Of a stretch of 64,000 nucleotides of DNA, positions 47,044-58,122 are shown piece after piece (position 1 is the first letter of the stretch; every line of letters starts with the position of its first letter). The position numbers and the translations under genes were made by a program. A model generated the notes under the pieces. It saw only the letters and a list, made by a program, of their open reading frames with translations. It had not been told where the DNA came from and did no database searches. The stretch comes from Bacteroidota bacterium (GTDB taxonomy: Bacteria > Bacteroidota > Bacteroidia > UBA7662 > CANHCV01): NCBI GenBank assembly GCA_947501265.1, contig CANMVY010000011.1, positions 1-64,000 of the forward strand. Reading direction: 5' to 3'.

Positions 47044-49593
47044 TTACGGTTTGTACACCTTCAATTCAACGCGTCTGTTTTTGCGTTTGTTTTCCGCAGT
47101 GTTGTTTGGCGCAACGGGAACAGAAGATCCAAAACCTTTGGCAACAATGCGGTTGGTAGGTACCCCTTTGGAAACGAGGTAGTTTTTCACTTCGGTTGCT
47201 CGGCTTAAACTTAATGCTTGGTTTTTAGCAGCTCCACCTTCGTTATCGGTGTGGCCAGAAACTTGAAGGAAGTAAGCCGGTTTTTGAATCATAATCATCG
47301 CCAAAGAATCCAATCCAACTTTTGATTGGATGGAAATGATGGCTTTCCCGGTTTCAAACGTTAGGGTTTCGAATGCTTTCTTCAAGATTTCTTGCTCTTC
47401 GGTCTCCAAATTAGCCGAAATAACATCTTTTTTCACCACCAACGGACATCCATTATTTTCTTTCGTTCCGTACTCATTCGGGCACTTGTCGTCGGGATCG
47501 GCAATGCCATCCAAATCAGAATCTTTGCAACCTTTGAAAGCCGCCAAACCTGCGATGGTTGGGCATTTATCGTCTTTATCGGCAATTCCATCTTTATCGG
47601 TATCGGGGCAACCTTTGGTTTTGGCGGTACCGGCTTCGGTTGGACAGGCATCTTCTGCATCGGCGATTCCATCTTTATCGGTGTCGGGACAGCCCATCAA
47701 AGATTTTAATCCGGCTACGGTTGGGCATTTATCGTCAACATTGGCAATGCTGTCGTTATCGGAATCAGGACATCCGTTTAAGAAAGCTTTTCCTGCGATG
47801 CTTGGGCATTTATCGTCTTTATCGGCAATTCCATCTTTATCGGTATCGGGGCAACCTTTGAATTCTTTGATTCCCGCAACGGTTGGACATTCATCTTCCT
47901 TATCGGCAATTCCATCCTTATCGGAATCGGGGCAACCTTTGAATTCTTTGATTCCAGCTACATCTGGGCACTGATCGTCTTTATCGACAATTTTGTCGCC
48001 GTCTTTATCGGGACAACCTTTGGTTTCCCAAGGTCCTTTTTCACCATCGCATTTATCCATTTTATTGGAAACGCCATCGTTATCCTTGTCTTTCCAAGCT
48101 TTGTGGTAAAGAGGAATGGTTGCTCCGGCGTAAAGATCGATTCCGTTGAAGGTGGTTTTTCCGAAGAATCCTCCGATGTTATCGGAACCGATGAAAATAG
48201 GTCCGAAACGAGCGAAGGCACCAATTTGGAATTTGGTGTAGTCGAATGCGCTCATCATGGGAAGGGCAAATTCCAAGTGGCGGAATTCAACGCGAGGGCT
48301 GATGGCCAACATGGAAGGGGTGCGAACGGCAATCGCATTGGTTTTGCGAAGACTTTGCACCCAGTTACCGGAAACGTAAAAGAAACGATTGATTCTCCAA
48401 TCGAAATTGATGTTGAAGGTGGTTGGCAAACCAACGGAATAGCTGGTTGCGCTATCGGTATGTTGAATGATTTTACCAACGGCTCCGGCAAAACTAGAGG
48501 TAGTCGTTAGCCCCAAAGTATCCAGTTGTCCCCATTTCACGGTATCGGAATTGGCAAGGAGGCGAAGTTGATATTGGCGCACCCATTCAGAACTGCTGTA
48601 GTTGATGGATCCCAAATCGTTCAAGGAAACACCAATTTTATAGAGGTATTTGTTGCGGTCTCGTTTCCACTTCATTTCGTTATCGATGGATTGGTAGAAA
48701 TCAGACCACTTGGGGCGGAATTCATACACCACACCGAAATCGAATCCAAGTCCACCGCCCAATTGGCGTTTCAATGTTTCACCCAAACCCAACGCTAAGG
48801 TTCGGTTAGAACCGCTTGGAGCAAAAATGCCGTAGTATTGTTCTTTTACATATCCGTATGAAATTTCATTCTGAGTAAGAACCAAAGAGTCGGAGTTGTA
48901 GAAGTTGATGTTAACTCCTTTGTTCTGGATGTACATGTTGTAAATTCCAGTGAGCGATTTAACGGTTACTCCACCTTTCAGAAAGTGTTGTTCTTTGTTG
49001 ATAATAACGCCACCGAATGTGAGCGCATTTTCTGCATAACTGTTCACCATGAGCCCAAATTTGGCATCGGCGTGGAATTCGTTATTCAAATCAGGAAAAT
49101 CCAAACTGTATCGGGCCAATCGAACCAAAGACTCGTTCATTCCATTCAATTGGACCGTAGTTTTTACTCGATTCGAGTAGGCTAAACCGAAGTTTTTTCC
49201 CAATCCAACAAAAAAGCTTGGGCCCATGATATCGTTGGATATGTTCACGGTTTTATCTTTTCCATTGAGCACTTCTTTCAAATAGGAATCTTGCCATACT
49301 GGAGCCCCATTGAAAGAATCGGTAATGGCAGTTGGGTCTTTGATTCCCGCTTTAGCAATTTCATAAAAGGAGTATGGGGTTTCGGTAACGAGGTAATTGT
49401 TGGAGAAATTAAATCCGGCATTGAAGAGGTTCAATTGAAACTTCATTCGGTTATCGGCAGCGTTGGCGGGATTGGTACGGATGCTGGAAACTCCTCCAAA
49501 ATTGGAATTGTAATAACCCAATTGATATTGTGCAATAACGGGGCTTGCGAGCGATAAAAGGAGGAAAAATCCGAGGATTTGCAGTTTTTTCAT
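47044..49593 (-). CDS. OmpA-family outer-membrane protein with beta-barrel-like N-terminus, TSP type-3 Ca-binding repeats and OmpA C-terminal domain
   Basis: 849 aa; repeated DxDKDGIADKDDKCPTxAG units; YFLQVSGHTDNEGGAAKNQALSLSRATEVKNYLVSKGVPTNRIVAKGFGSSVPVAPNNTAENKRKNRRVELK. Confidence 0.92.
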   Translation of the reverse strand: MKKLQILGFFLLLSLASPVIAQYQLGYYNSNFGGVSSIRTNPANAADNRMKFQLNLFNAGFNFSNNYLVTETPYSFYEIAKAGIKDPTAITDSFNGAPVWQDSYLKEVLNGKDKTVNISNDIMGPSFFVGLGKNFGLAYSNRVKTTVQLNGMNESLVRLARYSLDFPDLNNEFHADAKFGLMVNSYAENALTFGGVIINKEQHFLKGGVTVKSLTGIYNMYIQNKGVNINFYNSDSLVLTQNEISYGYVKEQYYGIFAPSGSNRTLALGLGETLKRQLGGGLGFDFGVVYEFRPKWSDFYQSIDNEMKWKRDRNKYLYKIGVSLNDLGSINYSSSEWVRQYQLRLLANSDTVKWGQLDTLGLTTTSSFAGAVGKIIQHTDSATSYSVGLPTTFNINFDWRINRFFYVSGNWVQSLRKTNAIAVRTPSMLAISPRVEFRHLEFALPMMSAFDYTKFQIGAFARFGPIFIGSDNIGGFFGKTTFNGIDLYAGATIPLYHKAWKDKDNDGVSNKMDKCDGEKGPWETKGCPDKDGDKIVDKDDQCPDVAGIKEFKGCPDSDKDGIADKEDECPTVAGIKEFKGCPDTDKDGIADKDDKCPSIAGKAFLNGCPDSDNDSIANVDDKCPTVAGLKSLMGCPDTDKDGIADAEDACPTEAGTAKTKGCPDTDKDGIADKDDKCPTIAGLAAFKGCKDSDLDGIADPDDKCPNEYGTKENNGCPLVVKKDVISANLETEEQEILKKAFETLTFETGKAIISIQSKVGLDSLAMIMIQKPAYFLQVSGHTDNEGGAAKNQALSLSRATEVKNYLVSKGVPTNRIVAKGFGSSVPVAPNNTAENKRKNRRVELKVYKP
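47450..48085 (-). repeat. Tandem coding repeats (TSP type-3, about 8-9 units of ~75 nt)
   Basis: Repeated 'GGGCATTTATCGTCTTTATCGGCAATTCCATCTTTATCGGTATCGGGGCAACC'-like blocks. Confidence 0.85.
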
Positions 49594-49674
49594 AGGATAA
49601 CGATTGTTTTACAAATATAAACGTTTAGATGTGAACTTGGCCGAAGGTTGCAAGAAAACCCAAAATTCGCGTTG

Positions 49675-49682
49675 TACCTTTG
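49675..49682 (+). promoter_or_regulatory. -7 box TACCTTTG upstream of pdxA
   Basis: TANNTTTG match 16 nt before ATG. Confidence 0.4.
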
Positions 49683-49698
49683 TGCAAAATCAGCAGGT

Positions 49699-50742
49699 AT
49701 GATGAAGGTTGGAATTTCAATGGGGGATATGAATGGAGTTGGGGTTGAGGTGGTTTTGAAAACGTTCAAAGACCCCCGAATGCTTCAAAGGATGATTCCC
49801 ATTTTGTACGGTTCTTCGAAGGTGGTTTCCTTCCATCGGAAAGCATTGAATATTGAAATCCCGCTTCAGCACATCAGCAGTGTTGATCAAGCTCAACCGA
49901 GGAAGCTCAATGTGTTTTCGGTAACGCAAGACGAGTTCGCCGTAGAGTTTGGGAAAGAAACTATGGAGGCCGGCCGATTGGCGCGTCTTTCTCTTCAAGC
50001 AGCGGCGGCCGATGTTCGAAACGGGCTGATCGATGTTTTGGTTACTGCACCAATCAACAAACACAACATTCAGGGAGAAGGGTTTTCGTTCGCTGGACAT
50101 ACCGAGTATTTGGCTCAAGCTTTCGGAGGTGCCCCGCTCATGTTGCTTTGTTCCGATGTGATGCGCGTTGGAACCGTTACTGGCCATATTGCATTGCAAG
50201 AAGTCGCACAAAAACTCACATCAGAATTAATCCTTGAGAAATTGCGCATCATGCACCACAGTTTAATTCAAGATTTCGGAATTTCTTTGCCCAAAATTGC
50301 AGTTTTGAGCATTGATCCCCACGCTGGCGACCAAGGAGTTATTGGAAAATTGGATCAATCGTTGTTGCAACCTACGCTTCGAAAAGCTATGGATGAAAAG
50401 ATGGTTGCTTTGGGGCCGTATCCGGCTGACGGGTTTTTTGGCTCGGGGCAATTTCGGGATTTCGATGGAATTTTAGCCATGTACCACGACCAAGGGTTAA
50501 CGCCCTTCAAGGCCATGAATTTTCACTCTGGCGTTAATTTTACAGCCGGTTTATCGGCCATTCGCACTTCACCCGACCACGGAGTTGGGTACGATTTGGC
50601 AGGAAAGGGTGTTGCGAGCGAGCAGTCCTTCCGAGAAGCTATTTTTTCGGCCATGAACATTTACCAAAAACGAAAGGAGCAACTTTCTTTGGAAGCCAAT
50701 GCCCTCATTCCTAAGAAAAAAGGAAAACAAGAAGAAGAATAA
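49699..50742 (+). CDS. pdxA: 4-hydroxythreonine-4-phosphate dehydrogenase
   Basis: MMKVGISMGDMNGVGVEVVLKTF; VTAPINKHNI; HAGDQGVIG; AMYHDQGLTPFKAMNF. Start set at downstream ATG. Confidence 0.92.
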   Translation: MMKVGISMGDMNGVGVEVVLKTFKDPRMLQRMIPILYGSSKVVSFHRKALNIEIPLQHISSVDQAQPRKLNVFSVTQDEFAVEFGKETMEAGRLARLSLQAAAADVRNGLIDVLVTAPINKHNIQGEGFSFAGHTEYLAQAFGGAPLMLLCSDVMRVGTVTGHIALQEVAQKLTSELILEKLRIMHHSLIQDFGISLPKIAVLSIDPHAGDQGVIGKLDQSLLQPTLRKAMDEKMVALGPYPADGFFGSGQFRDFDGILAMYHDQGLTPFKAMNFHSGVNFTAGLSAIRTSPDHGVGYDLAGKGVASEQSFREAIFSAMNIYQKRKEQLSLEANALIPKKKGKQEEE

Positions 50743-50764
50743 TTGGGCATCTGTGGATAAGGTG

Positions 50765-50795
50765 TTGGTGAACTTCGAAAAAAAGTGTACCTTTG
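50765..50795 (+). promoter_or_regulatory. Promoter (G)TTG-N20-TACCTTTG for yceD-rpmF-plsX-fabH cluster
   Basis: -33/-7 match with 20-bp spacing, 18 nt upstream of ATG. Confidence 0.6.
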
Positions 50796-50813
50796 CAATC
50801 CTCTTTGAAATAA

Positions 50814-51338
50814 ATGGTGGTGGATCAAACGTTCAACATACGGATATCGGGCCAGCGACTGGGAATTCACGAGTTTGATTTCTCTGTTGTTGATTCTTTC
50901 TTTTCGGCATTTGAACGATCTCAAATCCAAGTTGGAAACGTTTCGGTACATGCCGAAATGGATCGCAAAGACCGCGAGTTCGATATTCGACTTTCTCTGG
51001 AAGGATGGGTTGAACAATCTTGCGTTCGTTGTTTGGAATTGGGAAGAATAGCTATTGCTGCGGAAGAACGATTGTTTTTCGAACTCCATCCCATCGATGG
51101 AATGGAAGAAACCGACGATGAAATCATCCGTTTACCAATGGATATTTTGGAATTGGATCTGTCTCAACCCATTTATGAGATGATCGCACTCTGTTTACCC
51201 ATGCGATTCACTTGTGAAACCATCGAACAAACCTGTGATCCAGAAATGGAAAAACTCATTCAAGGAGAAAGCAACGAGAAGATGGATGAGAATGACATCA
51301 TTGATCCTCGTTGGGAAGCACTTAAAAAACTGAAATAA
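50814..51338 (+). CDS. DUF177 (YceD-like) protein
   Basis: 174 aa; directly upstream of rpmF; VEQSCVRCLELGRIAIAAEERLFF. Confidence 0.88.
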   Translation: MVVDQTFNIRISGQRLGIHEFDFSVVDSFFSAFERSQIQVGNVSVHAEMDRKDREFDIRLSLEGWVEQSCVRCLELGRIAIAAEERLFFELHPIDGMEETDDEIIRLPMDILELDLSQPIYEMIALCLPMRFTCETIEQTCDPEMEKLIQGESNEKMDENDIIDPRWEALKKLK

Positions 51339-51353
51339 AGACAATAAAAGACC

Positions 51354-51575
51354 ATGGCACATCCCAAAAGTCGAATTTCCAAACAGCGCCGTAACAAGCG
51401 CCGTACTCACTACAAAGCTACTGCTCCTGCATTAACCATCGATGCAACAACCGGTCAGTATCACCTTCGTCACCACGCTCACCAGCACGACGGTAAAGTT
51501 TACTATCGTGGTCGTGTTTTGATTGACAATGGTGCTTCTTCTTCCGAAGAAACGACCGACGAAACAAACGGTTAA
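51354..51575 (+). CDS. rpmF: 50S ribosomal protein L32
   Basis: 73 aa; [58 protein letters not shown]. Confidence 0.95.
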   Translation: MAHPKSRISKQRRNKRRTHYKATAPALTIDATTGQYHLRHHAHQHDGKVYYRGRVLIDNGASSSEETTDETNG

Positions 51576-51579
51576 TCCA

Positions 51580-52512
51580 TTGAGAATCGGGCTCGATTTG
51601 ATGGGCAGCGATTTAGGTCCACAGCGTGTGCTGGAGGGCCTAAACGTGTTTTTAGGCCTAGGTTTAACTGCTCAAGTAGTGGTTTACGGAAACGTGGAAG
51701 AACACCAAAGTTTGGTTGATTCTTTTTCTTTTCCTGATCACGTCTCCTTCGAGCATTGCACCGAAGCTATTGAAATGGGTGAACACCCTGCTAAGGCCGT
51801 CATGCGAAAAACCGATTCTTCCATTGTTCGTGGATTTGCAGATTTGAAAGCACGAAAAATAGATGCCTTTTCATCAACCGGAAATACTGGAGCGATGATG
51901 ACCGCCGCCATGATGTCGGTTAAAACCATTCCAGGAGTCATTCGCCCAGCAATTGCATCGGCGATTCCCCGCGAAAACGGACAAATTGGCCTTCTAATGG
52001 ATGTTGGGGCCAATGCAGATTGCAAACCCGACTACCTTTTTCAATTTGGAATCATGGGACATTGGTACGCCAAAGCTGTCCTCGGAATTGATTCACCCAA
52101 AGTTGGTTTGATCAACATTGGAGAAGAAGAAGAGAAAGGAAGCTTATTGTGTCAGGCCGCTTATAAAATGATGAAGGAGAATGATTTCTTTCAATTTATT
52201 GGGAACATTGAAGGCCGAGACATGTTTAGTTCAGATGTGGATGTGATGGTGACCGATGGATTCACGGGAAATGTAATGCTGAAGTTAACCGAATCTTTTT
52301 ATCGAATGATTCGCATGCGAAAAATCCAAGACGATTTCTTTAAGCAATTGAATTACGAACTTTACGGCGGAAGCCCCATTCTCGGTGTCAACGGAAATGT
52401 CATCATTGGGCATGGAAGTTCTTCGGCTGTGGCCATTGGAAATATGATAGCACAAGGTTACCATATGGCCCAGCACGGCTTAAGAGAAAAAATTGAAACG
52501 GCGTTTCAGTAA
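51580..52512 (+). CDS. plsX: Phosphate acyltransferase PlsX, probable TTG start
   Basis: (M)RIGLDLMGSDLGPQRVLEGL; FSSTGNTGAMMTAA; LMDVGANADCKPDYLFQF; TDGFTGNVMLK. ORF extends upstream to ATG 51523 but that overlaps rpmF by 53 nt. Confidence 0.9.
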   Translation: MRIGLDLMGSDLGPQRVLEGLNVFLGLGLTAQVVVYGNVEEHQSLVDSFSFPDHVSFEHCTEAIEMGEHPAKAVMRKTDSSIVRGFADLKARKIDAFSSTGNTGAMMTAAMMSVKTIPGVIRPAIASAIPRENGQIGLLMDVGANADCKPDYLFQFGIMGHWYAKAVLGIDSPKVGLINIGEEEEKGSLLCQAAYKMMKENDFFQFIGNIEGRDMFSSDVDVMVTDGFTGNVMLKLTESFYRMIRMRKIQDDFFKQLNYELYGGSPILGVNGNVIIGHGSSSAVAIGNMIAQGYHMAQHGLREKIETAFQ

Positions 52513-52569
52513 AATTGTAGGTTGGGTTTTCCCTTTTTTTTACGAACTTTGCTTATTATTTGAATAACT

Positions 52570-53568
52570 ATGAGTGGAATTAAAGCTGCTATAACAGGAA
52601 TTCATTCTTGGACTCCCGATTACGTATTAACCAATGCAGAGTTAGAAACCATCATGGATACCACCGATGAGTGGATTACTACCCGAACCGGCATTAAAGA
52701 GCGTCGTCTATTGAAAGAACCCGGAAAGGCGACTGCGTATTTGGCGACCAAGGCGGTTGAAGGGCTTTTGGAAAAAACCGGTACAAAACCGGAAGAAGTT
52801 GAATTTCTTATTCTTGCAACGGCTACTCCCGATATGTTGTTTCCTGCAACCGCCAATTTGGTGACTGGAAATTTGGGAATGGTTAATGCCGGAGGATACG
52901 ATATCAGCGCAGCATGCTCAGGATTTTTATTTGCATTAACCACGGCTTCAAAATTAATTGAAGCAGGGATGTACAAAAAAATTATTGTTGTTGGTGCCGA
53001 TAAAATGTCGAGCATCGTTGACCTTTCTGATCGAACAACGGGAATTATTTTTGGAGATGGTGCTGGAGCTGTTCTTTTGGAACCGAGCAAAGATGAAAAT
53101 GGAATCATCGACTGCATCATGAAATCAGATGGCCAAGGCGTAAAGCATTTGCACCAAAAGGCAGGAGGTTCATTGAGACCAGCCACCGCAGAAACAGTCG
53201 CCCGAAATGAACACAAAATTTACCAAGAGGGTCAGGTTGTTTTCAAATTTGCTGTGACTCGAATGGCCGATGTTGCTGCGGAAATCATGGAAAGAAATCA
53301 CCTTACGGCAGATGATATAGCTTTTTTGGCACCACATCAAGCAAACAAACGAATCATTGATGCTACGGCTGCACGCATGGGAATTGGCCCAGAAAAGGTG
53401 ATGCTGAACATTCACAAATATGGAAATACCACGAACGGAACGATTCCTATTGTGATAAATGAATATGAAAACAGACTCAAAAAAGGAGATAACATAATTT
53501 TAGCGGCCTTCGGCGGCGGGTTTACTTGGGGTGCCATTTACCTTAAGTGGGCCTATGATCCAAAATAA
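52570..53568 (+). CDS. fabH: 3-oxoacyl-ACP synthase III
   Basis: 332 aa; TTDEWITTRTGIKERR, DISAACSGFLFAL, APHQANKRIIDA, GNTTNGTIPI. Confidence 0.95.
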   Translation: MSGIKAAITGIHSWTPDYVLTNAELETIMDTTDEWITTRTGIKERRLLKEPGKATAYLATKAVEGLLEKTGTKPEEVEFLILATATPDMLFPATANLVTGNLGMVNAGGYDISAACSGFLFALTTASKLIEAGMYKKIIVVGADKMSSIVDLSDRTTGIIFGDGAGAVLLEPSKDENGIIDCIMKSDGQGVKHLHQKAGGSLRPATAETVARNEHKIYQEGQVVFKFAVTRMADVAAEIMERNHLTADDIAFLAPHQANKRIIDATAARMGIGPEKVMLNIHKYGNTTNGTIPIVINEYENRLKKGDNIILAAFGGGFTWGAIYLKWAYDPK

Positions 53569-53574
53569 ATAGCT

Positions 53575-54144
53575 ATGGCAACAACGGCAGACATTAAAAA
53601 CGGTCTTTGCATCGTCCACAACAACGACATTTATCAAGTGGTTGAATTCTTGCACGTCAAACCAGGTAAAGGACCTGCTTTCGTGCGAACAAAAATGAAA
53701 AGCGTGCGTACGGGAAGATCTTTAGATCACACGTTTCCTTCTGGCCACACCATTGATGTGGTGCGAATCGAAACACACAACTTTCAGTTTTTGTACAAAG
53801 ATGGCACCACCCACCACTTTATGAATTCTGAAACCTATGAACAGATTTCGGTGGAGGAAGCACAAATCAATGCACCTCAGTATTTGAAAGAAGGGCAAGA
53901 GTGCATCGTGCAAATCAAGGCCGACGATGAGTCCATTCTAACCGTAGAATTGCCTCAGTATGTGGTATTGAAGGTTACGTATTCTGAACCCGGTTTCAAA
54001 GGAAACTCAACATCAGGAAACATTACAAAACCTGCCCAATTGGAAACGGGTGCCGATGTTCGCGTTCCCCTTTTCATTGAAACGGACGAAACCATTAAAA
54101 TTGATACCCGAACAGGGGATTACATTGAACGAGTAAAAGACTAA
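53575..54144 (+). CDS. efp: Elongation factor P
   Basis: 189 aa; EFLHVKPGKGPAFVRTKMKSVRTGRSLDHTFPSG; STSGNITKPAQLETGADVRVPLFIETDETIKIDTRTGDYIER. Confidence 0.95.
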   Translation: MATTADIKNGLCIVHNNDIYQVVEFLHVKPGKGPAFVRTKMKSVRTGRSLDHTFPSGHTIDVVRIETHNFQFLYKDGTTHHFMNSETYEQISVEEAQINAPQYLKEGQECIVQIKADDESILTVELPQYVVLKVTYSEPGFKGNSTSGNITKPAQLETGADVRVPLFIETDETIKIDTRTGDYIERVKD

Positions 54145-54155
54145 ACACAACCACT

Positions 54156-54629
54156 ATGGATATTAAAGAAATCCAAGAATTAATCCGCTTCGTCGCCAAA
54201 TCTGGCGTTAATGAAGTTGAATTGGAAAGAGACGGATTTAAATTGAGCATCAAAGCCAACGCACCGGCTCCCGTAGCCCAAGTGGTTGCCGCACCGATGC
54301 CGGTACAGGTTGCCGCTCCAGCTCCCGTTGCTGCAGCCGCACCTGCACCAGATGCTGTTGCCGCAACAGCTGCTTCAAACGAAACCAATTATCTTACCAT
54401 TACCTCTCCGATGATCGGTACCTTTTACCGCACTCCCGGACCCGACAAAGATGCTTTCGTAAACGTTGGCGACCTTGTTGAGCCAGGAAAAGTGGTTTGC
54501 ATCGTTGAGGCCATGAAATTGTTTAACGAAATCGAATCGGAAGTGAAAGGGCGTATCGTAAAAGTATTGGTAGACAATGCATCTCCGGTAGAATACGGCC
54601 AACCCCTATTTTTGGTAGATCCTGCTTAA
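54156..54629 (+). CDS. accB: Acetyl-CoA carboxylase biotin carboxyl carrier protein
   Basis: 157 aa; [32 protein letters not shown] biotinylation motif. Confidence 0.95.
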   Translation: MDIKEIQELIRFVAKSGVNEVELERDGFKLSIKANAPAPVAQVVAAPMPVQVAAPAPVAAAAPAPDAVAATAASNETNYLTITSPMIGTFYRTPGPDKDAFVNVGDLVEPGKVVCIVEAMKLFNEIESEVKGRIVKVLVDNASPVEYGQPLFLVDPA

Positions 54630-54640
54630 TCCATCCGATT

Positions 54641-55996
54641 ATGTTTAAAAAGATTCTGATTGCTAACCGAGGCGAGATTGCCTTGCGTATTATACGCACC
54701 TGCCGCGAAATGGGAATCAAAACCATTTCCGTTTATTCCACGGCCGACAAGGATTCCTTGCACGTGAAGTTTGCCGACGAAGCGGTTTGCATTGGCCCTC
54801 CCAAAAGCTCCGAATCTTATTTGTCGATGGAGCGTTTGTTGGCAGCAGCCGAAATTACCAATGCCGATGCCATTCATCCTGGCTATGGATTTCTTTCGGA
54901 AAATGCGAAATTTGCCCAAATGTGCCAAAAATACGGCATTAAATTTATCGGCCCTCAACCCGATTCCATCATTCGCATGGGCGATAAAGCTACCGCTAAA
55001 GCGACCATGATTGAAGCCGGAGTTCCAGTAGTTCCTGGTTCAAAAGGGTTGTTGAAAGATGCCAAAGAAGGAATCAAGCTTGCTAAAGAAATCGGCTATC
55101 CCGTTATCATCAAAGCAACTGCTGGTGGTGGTGGACGCGGAATGCGAATCATTTGGAAAGATGAAGAGTTCGAACGCCATTGGGATAGTGCTCGCCAAGA
55201 ATCCATGGCTGCTTTCGGTAACGATGGCATTTACATGGAGAAATACATCGAAGAACCTCGCCACATTGAAATTCAAATTGTTGGTGATCAATTCGGTAAC
55301 GCTTGTCACCTTTCTGAACGCGATTGCTCCATCCAACGCCGTCACCAAAAACTCATCGAGGAATCGCCCTCTCCGTTCATGACCCCAGAACTGCGTCAGC
55401 GCATGGGCGATGCTGCGGTGAAAGGCGCGAAAGCGGTGAACTACGAAGGAGCAGGAACCATTGAATTTTTGGTGGATAAAAACCGCAACTTCTACTTCAT
55501 GGAAATGAATACCCGTATTCAGGTGGAACACCCCGTTACGGAAGAGGTCATCGATTACGATTTGATCAAGGAGCAAATTAAAGTTGCTGCAGGAATTCCA
55601 ATTTCCGGCAAAAACTACGAACCCAACATGCACGCCATCGAATGCCGGATTAACGCGGAAGATCCTTACAACGATTTCCGCCCGAGTCCAGGAAAGATTA
55701 CCACCTTGCACGTTCCGGGTGGGCACGGTGTTCGGGTTGATACGCACATCTATGACGGATATGTGATCCCTCCTTACTACGACTCCATGATTGCAAAGTT
55801 GATTTCCGTTGCTCAAACGCGAGATGAGGCCATTGAAACCATGAAACGCGCATTGAGCGAATTCGTGATTGAAGGCGTGAAAACCACCATTCCATTCCAC
55901 CTTAAAATGATGGATGATCCAAACTTTAGAGCCGGTAATTTCAATACGGGTTATTTGAACAACTGGACCATGGAAGAAGGATATACCGGAAAATGA
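54641..55996 (+). CDS. accC: Acetyl-CoA carboxylase biotin carboxylase subunit
   Basis: 451 aa; [50 protein letters not shown]. Confidence 0.96.
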   Translation: MFKKILIANRGEIALRIIRTCREMGIKTISVYSTADKDSLHVKFADEAVCIGPPKSSESYLSMERLLAAAEITNADAIHPGYGFLSENAKFAQMCQKYGIKFIGPQPDSIIRMGDKATAKATMIEAGVPVVPGSKGLLKDAKEGIKLAKEIGYPVIIKATAGGGGRGMRIIWKDEEFERHWDSARQESMAAFGNDGIYMEKYIEEPRHIEIQIVGDQFGNACHLSERDCSIQRRHQKLIEESPSPFMTPELRQRMGDAAVKGAKAVNYEGAGTIEFLVDKNRNFYFMEMNTRIQVEHPVTEEVIDYDLIKEQIKVAAGIPISGKNYEPNMHAIECRINAEDPYNDFRPSPGKITTLHVPGGHGVRVDTHIYDGYVIPPYYDSMIAKLISVAQTRDEAIETMKRALSEFVIEGVKTTIPFHLKMMDDPNFRAGNFNTGYLNNWTMEEGYTGK

Positions 55997-56925
55997 AAAT
56001 AACCTTAATCGACTCTTTGCACCCCGCTTTTGTGGAGGCATTAGAGAAAAACGGAGGATTTGAAATCAACGACCGCTCGGAAATCCCTTCCGATGCGGTC
56101 GTTTCTGTTTTAGCCGATACCGAAGTTCTGGTGGTTCGCAGCAAAATTCGAATCACCCAAGAAACGCTGGATCAGGCGCCACGGTTAAAAGCCATCGCTC
56201 GTGCCGGCGCAGGCATGGACAATATCGATGAAGCAGCTTGCCGGCAACGCGGTATCGCCCTATTCAATTCACCCGAAGGAAACCGTAGGGCCGTGGCCGA
56301 GCATGTTTTAGGAATGATTTTGGCCCTTTTCAATAAGATCATTCCCTCTCATCTTGCTATTGTTCACCATGAAAAATGGAAAAGAGAGGCAAGCAGAGGA
56401 GAAGAGTTGGAAGGAAAAATCATCGGTCTGATTGGTTGTGGACACAACGGTTCGGAAACGGGGCAGTTGTTGTCCCGATTGGGTTGCACTGTTTTGGCTT
56501 ACGACAAATACCGATCGGCGGAAGACTTTCCGCAAGGAATTCAGCCCGCAACCTTGGAGGAGATTGCACAGCATGCCGAGGTTTTGTCGCTACACATTCC
56601 ATTGACGGCAGAAACTCGGGCCTGGGTGAATCAAGAATTTCTGCAAGCGTTTCAACACCCGTTTTGGTTGGTCAATGCCAGCCGTGGAGGGGTGTTGGAT
56701 TGGGCATCGCTCCCAGCGCTGTTGGACTCAGGAAAAATTCGTGGCGTTGCGCTGGATGTTTTTGAACAAGAGCCCCCGTTTGGTCATCCGATTTTTGAAA
56801 ATCTTCAAAAGAGGCAAAACGTTGTTTTTTCTCCCCATGTAGCGGGTTGGACCATGGAATCCTATCAGAAAATTAGCGAAGTACTCGCATCTAAACTCAT
56901 CCACTTCCAAAAAAATGGAATATAG
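55993..56925 (+). CDS. D-2-hydroxyacid dehydrogenase (phosphoglycerate dehydrogenase-like)
   Basis: 310 aa; [50 protein letters not shown]. Confidence 0.88.
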   Translation: MKITLIDSLHPAFVEALEKNGGFEINDRSEIPSDAVVSVLADTEVLVVRSKIRITQETLDQAPRLKAIARAGAGMDNIDEAACRQRGIALFNSPEGNRRAVAEHVLGMILALFNKIIPSHLAIVHHEKWKREASRGEELEGKIIGLIGCGHNGSETGQLLSRLGCTVLAYDKYRSAEDFPQGIQPATLEEIAQHAEVLSLHIPLTAETRAWVNQEFLQAFQHPFWLVNASRGGVLDWASLPALLDSGKIRGVALDVFEQEPPFGHPIFENLQKRQNVVFSPHVAGWTMESYQKISEVLASKLIHFQKNGI

Positions 56926-56964
56926 GATTGGCAAATCCTTCCTATCTTTCCCACAAATTTAGCC

Positions 56965-58122
56965 ATGCCTTCGTACCAAAGTATCATTTATTCGAAGTTG
57001 CCAAGAGTTGGTGAAAGCATTTTTTCGGAAATGAGCCAATTGGCGTTGAAGCACAATGCGCTGAATGTTTCTCAGGGCTTTCCCGATTTTCCGGTTGATC
57101 CATCTCTCATTTCCTTGGTTCATGAAAAAATGAAACAGGGACACAATCAATACGCTCCCAGTTATGGGTTGCCTTTGTTGCGGGAGAAAATTGCCCAAAA
57201 AATTTGGAATACCACCGGGATCGAATACCATCCAGAAACAGAAATTACCATTACATCTGGGGCTACTCAAGGACTTTACACCGCCATCAGCGCTTTTGTT
57301 CGAGAAGACGATGAAGCCTTGATTTTTGAACCCGCCTACGACAGTTATGTTCCGGCCATCAAGGCAAACGGAGGACTCGCGGTGTATGCTGAATTGGAAC
57401 CCGACACCTTTACGTACGATTGGACCAAGATTAAACGAGCGATTACGCAGCAAACGAAAGTCATCATCCTGAACACGCCCCATAATCCAACCGGAAATTT
57501 ATTGACGGAACACGATTTGGAGCGCTTGGAAAATTTGGTTGATGGTAGTGATATTATCATTATTTCGGATGAGGTGTACGAACACATGACGTTCGATGGC
57601 CGAAAACACGTGAGCCCCACTTCTCGTCCAAAGCTCGCCGAACGCACCGTCGTGGTATCTTCCTTCGGGAAGGTTTGGCACAACACCGGATGGAAGGTGG
57701 GCTATGTATATGGCCCTGCAGAGTTAATTCGTGAGATCCGAAAACTGCATCAGTTTTTAGTTTTTTCCGTGGTTACTCCCATCCAGCACGCCTATGCCGA
57801 ATACATCGATCGGGAGGATACCTATTTAGAATTATCAGATTTTTACCAAAAGAAGCGCGATTTCTTTTTATCTCTCATGGAGGGGAGCCGATTTTCGTTC
57901 CGTCCATCTGAGGGGTCGTTTTTTCAATTGCTGAATTACGAAGGCATTTCAGATTTACCGGATGAGGATTTCGTGAAGGATTTGGTGAAATTAAACGGCA
58001 TAGCAACCATTCCGTTGAGTCCGTTTTATCATTTGAAAACCAAAGGGAAAAACATTCGTGTTTGCTTCGCAAAGAGCGACGAAACCTTGGAAAAAGCAGC
58101 TGAAATTTTATGCAAGATTTAA
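56965..58122 (+). CDS. PLP-dependent aminotransferase (methionine/glutamine transaminase-like, YbdL type)
   Basis: 385 aa; LNVSQGFPDFPVDP, ITITSGATQGLYTAISAFV, NTPHNPTGNLL, SSFGKVWHNTGWKVGYV. Confidence 0.88.
   Translation: MPSYQSIIYSKLPRVGESIFSEMSQLALKHNALNVSQGFPDFPVDPSLISLVHEKMKQGHNQYAPSYGLPLLREKIAQKIWNTTGIEYHPETEITITSGATQGLYTAISAFVREDDEALIFEPAYDSYVPAIKANGGLAVYAELEPDTFTYDWTKIKRAITQQTKVIILNTPHNPTGNLLTEHDLERLENLVDGSDIIIISDEVYEHMTFDGRKHVSPTSRPKLAERTVVVSSFGKVWHNTGWKVGYVYGPAELIREIRKLHQFLVFSVVTPIQHAYAEYIDREDTYLELSDFYQKKRDFFLSLMEGSRFSFRPSEGSFFQLLNYEGISDLPDEDFVKDLVKLNGIATIPLSPFYHLKTKGKNIRVCFAKSDETLEKAAEILCKI

Noticed and set aside
47330-47974. 214-aa plus-strand repetitive ORF
   Set aside because: Antisense to TSP3 repeats of the OmpA-family gene; its repeats merely mirror the sense-strand repeats
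47450-48085. Non-coding satellite-like DNA repeats
   Set aside because: Periodicity is fully explained by in-frame TSP type-3 calcium-binding repeats
55040-56041. 333-aa minus-strand ORF
   Set aside because: Antisense to accC, which has unmistakable biotin carboxylase motifs
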